Shown: positions 8,658 to 17,100 of the stretch, piece after piece
Position numbering within the stretch: the stretch's first letter is position 1
How the letters are laid out: each line of letters begins with the position of its first letter
NCBI GenBank assembly: GCA_964630925.1
Contig: CAZVZK010000097.1
Coordinates: forward strand, 1 to 37,340
DNA: 37,340 bases
From: RGDT01 sp964630925
GTDB taxonomy: Bacteria; Planctomycetota; Planctomycetia; Gemmatales; Gemmataceae
Direction of reading: 5' to 3'
The notes under the pieces: generated by a model
The model's input: the letters and a program-made list of their open reading frames with translations, nothing else
Told to the model about the DNA's origin: nothing
Database searches by the model: none
Translations under genes and position numbers: made by a program

Positions 8658-8771
8658 CGGCGTCAACAGACGCCTCGTGTCACCGGCCGGCGCCCAGTGC
8701 GCGAGTCCCCGGCTCACCCGCTCACTTTGTCTCACCTCCTTGGCGGGGAACCGTTGACCCGCCGGCGGGAA

Positions 8772-8942
8772 TTAGACGGAAGTAGACAGGTGGGATGGCA
8801 GTGGTCGGACCATTGCATTGCATTGCACCCCCCCAGGCACCCCCCTGCAATGCAAATCCTCGGCGGAATTTGCATTGCAGGGCCTGTGGTCAGACCGCCG
8901 ACACCAGCGCCGCGGCCGCCAACCTTGTCTGATTCTGTCTAA
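8772..8942. repeat. Nested inverted-repeat element, possible MITE or structured RNA
   Basis: Outer imperfect arms lie at 8772-8790 (TTAGACGGAAGTAGACAGG) and 8923-8942 (CCTTGTCTGATTCTGTCTAA). Inside are a 10-bp hairpin, TTGCATTGCA at 8818-8827 with TGCAATGCAA at 8846-8855 and an 18-nt C-rich loop, and an alternative 15-bp perfect hairpin, 8843-8857 with 8868-8882. The two inner hairpins share 8846-8855, so they are mutually exclusive. No coding potential is seen. The first inner hairpin has a homologue at 29356-29391. Confidence 0.55.
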
Positions 8943-8958
8943 CTCCAGATGACCTTCT

Positions 8959-10053
8959 TCACTTGCCGCGGATGCGGAAGCGCATCGGCAGGTTCTTCGG
9001 GGCGCGGTCCTCCTCCCACTTCACCGGCGCCAGCAGGTCGGCCTTGGCCGCGCCCGCCCGTTGGATCTCCAGACGCGGCATCTTCGTGGCCCCCTCGTCG
9101 AGCAGGGCGATGTGGGCCTTGACCCGCCCCGGCTTCAGCTCCCACGACGACCACGCCTTCTCGCCCTCCCAGCGGTAACGGTACGACAGCGGGGTGACCC
9201 GCGCGTTCTCGATCTCCACCACCGCGTACGCCTGCTGCTTGCCGAGGTAGAAGGCGTGGGGCTTCTGCGTCTCGGCGCGGATCGCCGCGTCCGGGTGCCG
9301 CGCCTTCATCTTCGCCGACCAGTCCTTGAAGAAGAGCTGCGTCTCCTTCTGCAGCTGCGGGAAGAACTCGCCCCACGAGAGGAAGCCGTCGCCGTTGACG
9401 TCCATCTCCTTCACCTCACGCACCAGGAGCCGGCACAGCGAGCGCGTGAACAGGCCGCCGTTCTCGTCGTCGCTCCACGCCTCCTCCTCCGTCGCCGCCG
9501 TCACGTCCACCAAGCCCCGCGAACGGAAGAACAGGCACTCCACCGCCGGGGCCAGCGCCGTCGCCGCACGCGGCGAGACGATGGAATCGTGCTCGCCGAA
9601 GTACGGCTCCTTCGTCGAGCAGCAGTCGGTGAGCATCACCGTCAGGCCGGCCTTGCACGCCATGAGCTGCTGGCGCACGTCCTTGCGCAGCACGTCCTTG
9701 CCGCCCGGCAACTTCAGGACGTGGCCGAGCTTGTCGTTGAGCGCGCCGTGGCCGCCGAAGTAGAACAGCAGCCCGTCACGCGGCGACACCCTGGTGCGCA
9801 TCCCGCGGATGGTGGCGAACAGCGCCTCGCCCGTCAGCTCCTTGCCGGCCAGGTTGGTGACCGTGTACCGCGCCGACGGGATCGCGCCCTGCAACAACTT
9901 CGTGAGCCGCTTCCTGTCCAGCTCCAGGCTCTTGCCGATGTCGGCGTCGCCGGTGTCGAAGACCATGAGGACGTGCAGTTTCTTCAGCTGGTCGGGCGGC
10001 GCGGCGGGCAGCGCGGCGGGGAGGAGGAGCAGGATCAGGAGGGTTCGTGGCAT
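8959..10053 (-). CDS. Secreted short caspase-like protease (peptidase C14) with EF-hand loop
   Basis: The protein has 364 aa with a signal peptide (MPRTLLILLLLPAALPAAP). The caspase fold is recognised by 'LLFYFGGHGAL' with catalytic His102 and 'VMLTDCCST' with Cys144 or Cys145 as nucleophile. Later come 'FFRSRGLVDVTAATEEEAWS' (175-194) and 'NGGLFTRSLCRLL', the usual caspase/metacaspase C-terminal strand region. Residues 218-229 (DVNGDGFLSWGE) form a canonical EF-hand calcium loop (D218, N220, D222, S226, E229), absent from the two paralogues next to it. A C-terminal domain of about 85 aa ('YRYRWEGEKAW') is probably a beta-sandwich. It is the last gene of the caspase array, 39 bp after its neighbour. 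Substrates are unknown; calcium dependence is inferred. Confidence 0.85.
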   Translation of the reverse strand: MPRTLLILLLLPAALPAAPPDQLKKLHVLMVFDTGDADIGKSLELDRKRLTKLLQGAIPSARYTVTNLAGKELTGEALFATIRGMRTRVSPRDGLLFYFGGHGALNDKLGHVLKLPGGKDVLRKDVRQQLMACKAGLTVMLTDCCSTKEPYFGEHDSIVSPRAATALAPAVECLFFRSRGLVDVTAATEEEAWSDDENGGLFTRSLCRLLVREVKEMDVNGDGFLSWGEFFPQLQKETQLFFKDWSAKMKARHPDAAIRAETQKPHAFYLGKQQAYAVVEIENARVTPLSYRYRWEGEKAWSSWELKPGRVKAHIALLDEGATKMPRLEIQRAGAAKADLLAPVKWEEDRAPKNLPMRFRIRGK

Positions 10054-10092
10054 GGCCGCTCTCGGCGTGGGGTCAGGGGCGGCACTTGGGGC

Positions 10093-11217
10093 TCACTTCT
10101 TCGGGCCGCTGATGGCGTACTTGAAGTCAAGGCGCGGCGCCGTGTCCTTGTCCCAGAGACGCGCCTTGAGGGTGTCCTCCTTGGTGGCGCCCTCGCGGAG
10201 GATCTCCAGGGGGACCGTCTCGCCGTCGGGCTTCGCAGGCCGGAAGTGGCAGAAGCTCTTGCCCGGCTCGAGCTTGAACTCGACCCACTCCTCATCCCCC
10301 TTCCAGCGGAACTTGTAGACCAGCGCGGTGTCGCGCTTGTTCTCCAGCTCGACCGCGTTGTAGGCCAGGGGCTTCGACTTGCCCAGGAAGAAGGCGTGCG
10401 GCTTCTGCGTCTCGGCGCGGATGACGGGGGCGCCGTACCGTGCCCTCATGCTTGCGGGCCACCACCGGAAGTAGGTCTGCGTCTCCTTCTGGAGGAGCGG
10501 GAAGAGCTGCTCCCACGTCACCCCGCCCTCGTCCTCGTCATTGCCTCCAGGCCCCTTGATCTTGCCGCGCATCAATAGCCCGCAGAAAGTCCGGGTGAAG
10601 AGCCCGCCACTGACATCGTCGCTCCAGCCCTCCTCATCGGCCGCCGCGGTGAGGTCCACCACGCCGCGCTGGCGGAGGAAAAGGCTCTCGACGTGCGGGG
10701 GTACGCACCGTGGGATGCCAGGCCGGTTTTCGGCCACGACGGACTTCTCCTGCGTCGCCCGGCAGTCGGTGAGCAGGACGGTCAAGCCGGCCTTGAGGCT
10801 CTCCAGCAGTTGGCGCAGGCTCGCCCTGCCGACATCCTGGCCGGAGGCGAGACGCAAAGAGTGGGCGGCCCTGCCGCCTTTCTTGGCGAGCGCGCCTTGG
10901 CCGGCGTAGTAGAAGACGAGGGAATCCCGTGAAGTGATCTTGCCGCGCAGGGCACGGATGGCGCGCGAGATCCGGCCGGGGGACACGGCGTCGCCCGTGA
11001 GCGTGAGGATCTCGCGGCGCTTGGGCGGGAGGGAAAAGGTCCAAAGGCTCGTCATCCGCTTCTGATCCAGGTCGAGGCCCGTACGGAGGGCCTCGTCGTC
11101 GGTGTCGAAGACCTGGATGACGTACAACTTCTCCAGAGGCGCGTGCGACGCCGGGCCGCGCGCCGCCTCCGGGCAGGCCACCAGGGCGACGGCCAGGATG
11201 GTGAGGCCGCAGGGCAT
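10093..11217 (-). CDS. Short caspase-like protein, catalytic His replaced (predicted pseudoprotease)
   Basis: The protein has 374 aa, a paralogue of its two neighbours. The start at 11217 is supported by AAGGAGG. A weak signal peptide (MPCGLTILAVALVACPEA) contains Cys15, but no clear lipobox. The His motif reads 'VFYYAGQGAL': Gln107 stands where both neighbours have the catalytic His in GGHGAL. Cys152 is retained in 'LLTDCRAT', but the second Cys of DCCST has become Arg. The EF-hand position is degenerate (GGNDEDEGG, no loop). The C-terminal 75 codons are nearly identical in DNA to those of the 11247-12368 gene. Without the dyad His it is predicted to be inactive as a protease and may act as a binding partner or decoy. 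It lies 29 bp after the upstream paralogue. Confidence 0.85.
   Translation of the reverse strand: MPCGLTILAVALVACPEAARGPASHAPLEKLYVIQVFDTDDEALRTGLDLDQKRMTSLWTFSLPPKRREILTLTGDAVSPGRISRAIRALRGKITSRDSLVFYYAGQGALAKKGGRAAHSLRLASGQDVGRASLRQLLESLKAGLTVLLTDCRATQEKSVVAENRPGIPRCVPPHVESLFLRQRGVVDLTAAADEEGWSDDVSGGLFTRTFCGLLMRGKIKGPGGNDEDEGGVTWEQLFPLLQKETQTYFRWWPASMRARYGAPVIRAETQKPHAFFLGKSKPLAYNAVELENKRDTALVYKFRWKGDEEWVEFKLEPGKSFCHFRPAKPDGETVPLEILREGATKEDTLKARLWDKDTAPRLDFKYAISGPKK
10196..10422 (-). repeat. Near-identical 227-bp tract shared by two caspase paralogues (copy 1)
   Basis: This tract matches 11350-11576 at a constant offset of 1154 bp. I see one mismatch from 10201 onward (10217 against 11371). 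Flanking parts of the two genes are clearly diverged, which points to gene conversion rather than simple recent duplication. Confidence 0.85.
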
Positions 11218-11246
11218 TCAGTCGCCTCCTTGGCTCGCCACAAGGG

Positions 11247-12368
11247 TCACTTCTTCGGGCCGCGGACGACGTACTTGAAGTCGAGGCGTGGGGCGGTGTC
11301 CTTGTCCCAGAGGAGCGCCTTGAGGGTGTTCTCCTTCGTCGAACCCGCGCGGAGGATCTCCAGGGGGACCATCTCGCCGTCGGGCTTCGCAGGCCGGAAG
11401 TGGCAGAAGCTCTTGCCCGGCTCGAGCTTGAACTCGACCCACTCCTCATCCCCCTTCCAGCGGAACTTGTAGACCAGCGCGGTGTCGCGCTTGTTCTCCA
11501 GCTCGACCGCGTTGTAGGCCAGGGGCTTCGACTTGCCCAGGAAGAAGGCGTGCGGCTTCTGCGTCTCGGCGCGGATCACCGAGCTGCCGTACCGCGCCTT
11601 CATCTTGGCCGACCACGTCTTGAAGTAGGTCTGCGTCTCCTTCTGGAGGTGCGGGAAGAACTGCTCCCACGTCACGCCGTCCTCCTCGGAGCCGCCCACC
11701 GACTCGGGCTTGGCCCGTAGCAGCCTGACCAGGGACTGGGTGAACAGGCCGCCGTTGATGTCGTCGCTCCAGGCCTCCTCCTCGGTGGCGGCGGTGATGT
11801 CCACCAGGCCACGCGAGCGGAAGAACAGGCTGTCGATCACCGGGGCGATCTCGCCGGGGCGGGCGGCGGGCACGTTCACCTTGGCCCCGTCGTAGACCTC
11901 GCGGGTGGAGCAGCAGTCGGTGAGCATGACCGTCAGGCCGGCCTTGCAGCCCTCCAGCATCTTGCGCAGGCTGGAGCGTTCGATGTCCTGGCCGGACGAA
12001 AGCTGGAGGAAGTGCGAGGTGTTGCCGCCCTTGGTGACGAGGGCGCCGTGGCCGCCGAAGAAGAACACCAGCCCGTCGTTGGGGGTGATCTTCTTCTTCA
12101 ACATGCGGATGGTCATCGAGATGGTGCCGGGGATGGCCTCCTTGCCCTGGAGCGTGATGACCTCACGCTTCTTGGCCGGGATGGAGGACGCCCAGAAGGC
12201 GGACATGCGCTTCTCGTCCTGAATGAGGCTCAGTTTGAGCGCGTCGTCGTTGGTGTCGAAGACCTGGATGACGTACAGCTTGTTGAGCTGCGCGGGCTGC
12301 GCGCCGCGGGCGCCCGCGCCGGTGACCGCCGCCAGGGCAACCGCCAGGATCGTCAACTTGCGGAACAT
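11247..12368 (-). CDS. Secreted short caspase-like protease (peptidase C14)
   Basis: The protein has 373 aa. The ATG at 12368 is preferred to the upstream frame start because AGGGGGAG precedes it and a signal peptide follows (MFRKLTILAVALAAVTGAGA). Both catalytic residues are present: His107 in 'FFFGGHGAL' and Cys152/Cys153 in 'MLTDCCST'. 'LFFRSRGLVDITAATEEEAW' and 'NGGLFTQSLVRLL' follow as in the EF-hand paralogue. The equivalent of the EF-hand loop is reduced to 'GSEEDGVTWEQFF', which keeps the C-terminal hydrophobic pattern but lacks a full set of calcium ligands. A C-terminal domain ('YKFRWKGDEEWVEFKL') closes the protein. It is likely exported and active, with unknown substrate. It lies 82 bp after the 521-aa protein and is probably co-transcribed with it. 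Confidence 0.87.
   Translation of the reverse strand: MFRKLTILAVALAAVTGAGARGAQPAQLNKLYVIQVFDTNDDALKLSLIQDEKRMSAFWASSIPAKKREVITLQGKEAIPGTISMTIRMLKKKITPNDGLVFFFGGHGALVTKGGNTSHFLQLSSGQDIERSSLRKMLEGCKAGLTVMLTDCCSTREVYDGAKVNVPAARPGEIAPVIDSLFFRSRGLVDITAATEEEAWSDDINGGLFTQSLVRLLRAKPESVGGSEEDGVTWEQFFPHLQKETQTYFKTWSAKMKARYGSSVIRAETQKPHAFFLGKSKPLAYNAVELENKRDTALVYKFRWKGDEEWVEFKLEPGKSFCHFRPAKPDGEMVPLEILRAGSTKENTLKALLWDKDTAPRLDFKYVVRGPKK
11350..11576 (-). repeat. Near-identical 227-bp tract shared by two caspase paralogues (copy 2)
   Basis: Partner of 10196-10422. It encodes the start of the C-terminal domain, from about 'VIRAETQKPHAFFLGKSKP' to 'VPLEILR'. Sequence outside the tract falls off sharply on both sides. 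Confidence 0.85.
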
Positions 12369-12450
12369 GCGCTCCCCCTGCCGTGCCAAGGGCCGGGGCC
12401 GCTCGTCGCGTCCCCGGCCGGTGTCGGACTCCTTCAACCGTCGGCCCGCG

Positions 12451-14016
12451 TCACGGGGCCTCCTCACGAGGGACAATCCGGATCGCCACCCGCGCCACGA
12501 AAAGCGGGTTGGGGAAATCCTTCACGCTGCCCTTGAACTCGATCCGCTCTTCCGCGGGGGCCGGCACGACGACCGAGCGCGGCTTCACGCCGGGGCCGCG
12601 GTCCTCGACCTTCACCTTCAGGCCGCTCGACTGGAGTAGCGCGGTGCGGAGGCCCTTGTAGGTCTCGCGGGCCGTCTTCTCCTTGCTGGGCGGCAGGCCA
12701 CGCGGGCTGATCTGCAGCTCCGGCTCGACGGCCCCCTCCTGGAACACGTCCACCTCGATCAGGCCCGCCTTGTCGCCCAGGTCGGCCTTGGCCTTGATGG
12801 CGTCCTCGCCCACCAGGATCTTGAAGGGCAGCAGGGTGATCTTCGGCCCCTTGGGGTCCGGCTTCGGGTCCGGCTTCGGGTCGACGAGGTCGTCGTCGTC
12901 GTCCTTCCGCTTGATCGTCCGCGAGGCCGTGTCCGGGCCGACCTCGATGAAGCCGCGGACGATGCCACGCTTGCCCGGCTCCAGTAGGATCTTGCCGCAC
13001 GTCTCCGGGGCGTCCTTCTGTTGGTTGACGATGTTGAAGCCGTTGATCCGCAGGACCACGCCCACCTTCGTCTTGCCGTTGTTCACCAGCTCGAAGGTGA
13101 CCTTCTTCGAGGGCTCGGGGCACTCCACCTCCCAGCGGACGCCGTCGCCCTGGGTCGCCTTCTCGCGGCTGGCGACGGCGGCGCCGTCGGCCAGCATGCG
13201 GATGCTCACGCCGCCCACGTCGGCCGGGGTGGCCTTTGTGTCGCTGGGGACGAGCTTAATCGGGTCGGGCTGCTTGCCGCCATCCTTGGGGGGCTGCTTG
13301 CCGCCGTCCTTCTCGCCGTCCTTGCCGCCGTCCTTCACGGGGTCGGGCTTGGGCTGCGTGGACTGCACCATCTCGATCACGTCGCTATCGACCTCGCTGT
13401 CCGTCTTCTTCTTGTCGATGGCACGCGAGCGGATCGTGGTCGGCAGGGCGAAGCTCAGGCCGAGGTCACGCAGGATGTTGCGGTCGGTCGGGATGGTGAA
13501 CGACGCGAGGGTGACCAGCCGCGTCGGGTTGTCCTTGTCGAAGGCGAGGACCTCCATCGAGGTCTTCTTGTAGTCCTTCGACACCGTCACCTTGCCGGTG
13601 ATGAAGGCGTCGGCCTTGACGGTGTCGCGGCCCCAGGCGAGGGGGTAGGTGCCCTCGAAGAGCTTGCGGCGCTCCTTCTCGCTGGTGGACCACGAGCCGA
13701 CGTTCTGCTTGACGGCGGAAGAGCCGGCGTCGCGGATGACGCCCATGACGGGCTTGCCTTCTTGATCGACGTGGATGATCAGGCCCGTCTCCATGCGGGT
13801 GACCAGGTTGCCGCTCAGCGGAGAAGTGTAGCTGGGCTTCTTGCCGGGCATGTCCACCTGGAAGCGGAGGACGCCGACGTTGCCGTACTTCTTCGCCTTG
13901 AGCTTCTCGACCAGCTTGGGGGCTTCCTCCAGCAGGCGGTTGTCGAGCCGGTCGGCCCGCACGCTGCCGGGGATGGCCAGGCCTGCCAGGGCGGCCAGGG
14001 CCAGGAACTTCTTCAT
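12451..14016 (-). CDS. Secreted caspase-cluster protein with CsgG/FlgO-like N-terminus (tentative)
   Basis: The protein has 521 aa with a signal peptide (MKKFLALAALAGLAIPGSVRA). Residues about 25-200 form an alpha/beta domain containing 'KKYGNVGVLRFQV' and 'DAFITGKVTV', reminiscent of CsgG/FlgO-type periplasmic domains; this is my inference from pattern only. A low-complexity Lys/Asp/Gly/Pro linker (about 225-250) follows. Next comes a beta-sandwich-like region with 'VTFELVNNGKTKVGVVLRI' and 'LLEPGKRGIVRGF', matching the C-terminal region of the 11-1450 product. A second linker (DDDDD, then DPKPDPKPDPK) leads to a final domain of about 130 aa. There is no catalytic motif. It is placed between the WD40-caspases and the short caspases, 101 bp after the former, so it may be a scaffold or regulator for them. 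Confidence 0.7.
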   Translation of the reverse strand: MKKFLALAALAGLAIPGSVRADRLDNRLLEEAPKLVEKLKAKKYGNVGVLRFQVDMPGKKPSYTSPLSGNLVTRMETGLIIHVDQEGKPVMGVIRDAGSSAVKQNVGSWSTSEKERRKLFEGTYPLAWGRDTVKADAFITGKVTVSKDYKKTSMEVLAFDKDNPTRLVTLASFTIPTDRNILRDLGLSFALPTTIRSRAIDKKKTDSEVDSDVIEMVQSTQPKPDPVKDGGKDGEKDGGKQPPKDGGKQPDPIKLVPSDTKATPADVGGVSIRMLADGAAVASREKATQGDGVRWEVECPEPSKKVTFELVNNGKTKVGVVLRINGFNIVNQQKDAPETCGKILLEPGKRGIVRGFIEVGPDTASRTIKRKDDDDDLVDPKPDPKPDPKGPKITLLPFKILVGEDAIKAKADLGDKAGLIEVDVFQEGAVEPELQISPRGLPPSKEKTARETYKGLRTALLQSSGLKVKVEDRGPGVKPRSVVVPAPAEERIEFKGSVKDFPNPLFVARVAIRIVPREEAP

Positions 14017-14117
14017 CGCGTCTTACCCTCCAGGGGGCGCTGAATCCGTGTGTCCCACTAATCCTCTACTTATACAAGCGACGGCTGTGACGCGCACCGG
14101 ACAAATCCGCCCGCCCG
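14017..14117 (-). promoter_or_regulatory. Possible promoter for the 521-aa gene and the short caspases
   Basis: This 101-bp gap contains a local AT-rich island in otherwise GC-rich DNA. On the minus strand TATAAG (14074-14069) could be a -10 box about 53 bp ahead of the start codon. No good -35 is seen. GGAGGG ahead of 14016 is the ribosome binding site. Confidence 0.25.
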
Positions 14118-17100
14118 TCACTTCTCTCCGGGCTTGTGCAAGACCGCCGTCGAGGCGGCCGCGTCCGGCAGCAGGAACGCCGGCGAGTACAGCCGGTCCT
14201 CGTACCGCGTGCCTTTTTTCACGCCGAACTTCCCCAGGATCTTCGTCAGCTCGTCCGGCAGACGCGACTTGAGCACCGAGGAGGAGATCCCGGAGAGGCG
14301 CTTGCCCTCGTGCTCCTTCCTGGCCGGCGTCACGATGTCGAGCAGCGCCTGGGTGAAGAACCCGTGAGGGAACACCTCGTCGGGGTTCTCCGGCTCCAGG
14401 GCCTCCTGGTCGGTCTGGCAGGAGGCGATCACCAGGAAGTTCATCCCGTCCGGGCTGACGTCACGCGCCGAGTCCGCCGGGATCACCGTCGCCCCGCCCG
14501 AGTGGCAGGTGTCGAGGACCACCAGCTTCCGCCCGTCGGACTTGGCCAGGGCCCCGAACAGCTGCTTCATCGTCAGGCGGGTCTCCGGGCGGCCATCCTT
14601 GTAGTTCTGCCCCGGATAAAAATAGGTCCCCTCCAGGGGCACCTTCTTTTTGTTCACGTACAGCGGCTTGCCGTCGGGGCCCTTGGCGTACTCGACCTCG
14701 CCGTGGCCGGACAGGAAGACCATCACCCAGTCATTCGGCTTGGCCGCCGCCGTCAGCTTGCCCAGCTCCGACAGGATGCGGGCCGGCGTGGCGTCCTTCC
14801 CCTTCACGAGGACGACGTTCGCCTTGCTGAACGCGCCGCTGCGCGTGTGCTGCCGCAACACCTTGGCCAGCTCCGTGGCGTCCTTCTCGGAGCACTTCAG
14901 CGGGCTGAGCGTCTCCTCGTCCTGGTAGTCGTTGATGCCCACGCACAACGCATGCAGCGTCGCCGTCGGCTTATCTGGGGGCGTGTAATCCGTGGTCACC
15001 TGGCCCTCGCCGCGGCCCCCGGCCTCGTTGAACACCACCACCTTGACCTGGTTCTCGCCCCACCGCAGCCGGGCGCTGGGGATCGACACCTTGGCGTTGG
15101 TGATGCGCCCCAGGGCGTTCGGCTTGAGGCCGGGGTCCGGCAGCTCCGTGTCGTTGACGTACACCACGACGCGCGTGAAACGCTGCTGCGCCTTGGTGGC
15201 GTCCTGCGGCGCCGCCGAGAGCTGGATGTCCAGCGCCGCCGCACCCGCCGCCGCCTTCAGCACCTCCACATCCACCTTGGCCGCCTCCAGGTCGGTGAAC
15301 ACCACCGCGTCCACCGGCGGCGTCGGGTTCAGCAGCTCCGGCCAGATCTTGTCCTTGCGGTGGAAGCCGTTGCGGGCGCCCGCCTTGCCGACGCGGTCGG
15401 TGCCCCGGTACTGCTCCAGCTTGTGGAACGCCGGCATGGCGGCGAGGTTGGGGTCGTTGACGTGCCAGCCGACGAACTGATCGCCGTTGGCCGAGGTGTC
15501 GTAGTAGAAGTCGCGCGGACGCCAGATCACCCACTCGCGCCCCGTGTCCGCCCTCGTCGCGAAGAAACGCCACAGCGGACGTTGGCGCACGGTGGTGAAC
15601 TTGTACACCAGCGGGCCCATGCCGCCGATCCGCTTGGCGATGAGGTACTCCTGGGCGGGCTTGACCGCGCCCGCGCTCAGGTACTTCAGCGCCTCCTTGG
15701 GGTCCTTCGTCGGCGTGTCGGTGATGCGGGCGAGGACGCGCTTCTTGACCTCGCCGTCGTAGAAGCCCTCGGGGTCGTAGACGAACTTCTCGTTGCGGAT
15801 CATGAGCAGGTCGATCACGTCGCCCTTCTTCAGACGGTTGGCGTCCTCGTCGGTCCCGCGCAGGGGGTTGAGCGGCTCCCAGGCCGGGCTGCCGGCGTCC
15901 ACCGCGGTGACGACGAGCTTGCCGTCCTTGTTCACCTCGAACGAGGCGCCCATCTCGGTGTCGGCCTTCCAGTTGGCGAGGCTCCAGCAGCACATGGTCA
16001 GGTCACGCGCCCCGGACAGGAGGAGCTTGCCGTCCGGCGACGGGGCGACGGCCAGCACCTCGCCCTCGTGCCCGCTCATGACGCGCACCAGCTTCACGGC
16101 GCCGGGCCGGCACTCGTAGAGGCTCAGGCCCCACTGGTGGCCGATGGCCAGACGCACCGGGCCGTCCTCGACGGCGGGGCGGATGAAGGTCCAGCACCGC
16201 GGCTCCTGGTTGTAGCGGCGGTTGTAGATGCCGCCGTCGCCGCCCTCCAGACGCACGCGCGTCCTGGGGCCGACCACCTCCCACACGCCCGCCGCCGTCG
16301 TCGGCTCGACCGACCAGCCGTCCAGGGTGTCGATCGGCTTGACCGGCTCGAAGTCGGCGGGGGCGTTCGCCTTGACCTCGTGGCGGGCGATGTCGAAGAC
16401 GCGCCAGTCGCCGCCGCCCCAGTCGTTCTTGCCGGTCGGCTCCTTGGCGCGCTGGTCCTGCCAGGCGAAGTACTTGCCGTTCTTGGAGAAGGCGACGCCC
16501 CAGACGCAGTTGGCCGGGCCGCGGATGATGGCGTTGGCGCCGAGGGGCTTGCCGGTGACGGCGCTGTACAGGCCGACCTCGTGGCTGTCGCCGCCGGCGA
16601 CGGCCACCATGCTCGACCGCTTGGGGTGGAAGGCGACGGCCTCGGCCCGGTAGCTCAGGGGGATGGTGCCGGCGGTGTTCCAGCGGCCCTTGGCGATGTC
16701 GAAGATCAGCACGGTGCCGCCGACCACGCGGAAGAAATCGCGCTCCTTGATCGACCCCGGCACGTCCTGGCAGCCGACGGCGAGTTTGCCCGACGCCGAG
16801 TCGAAGGCGAGGCAGCGGACGGCGCGGTACGTGTCGTCCCTGGGCACCTTGTGGCGGACGGGGGCGGGGGAGTCGGCGGACAGGTCGATCAGCTCGACGA
16901 CGCCGACGGCGGCGGCCTCTTCGGCGGTGCCCTTGATGGCGGTGCCGGCGCCGGCGAGCCAGCGTCCGTCGGGGCTGAGGGTGGCCCGGAAGATGTTCGG
17001 GATGGTGAAGTTGGCCACCTCGCTCGGGGCGGCGGAGGGGTCGTTCCGGTCCCAGCGGCGGACCTTGCCGTCGGCGGTGACGCTCAGGAAGGTGTCCTTG

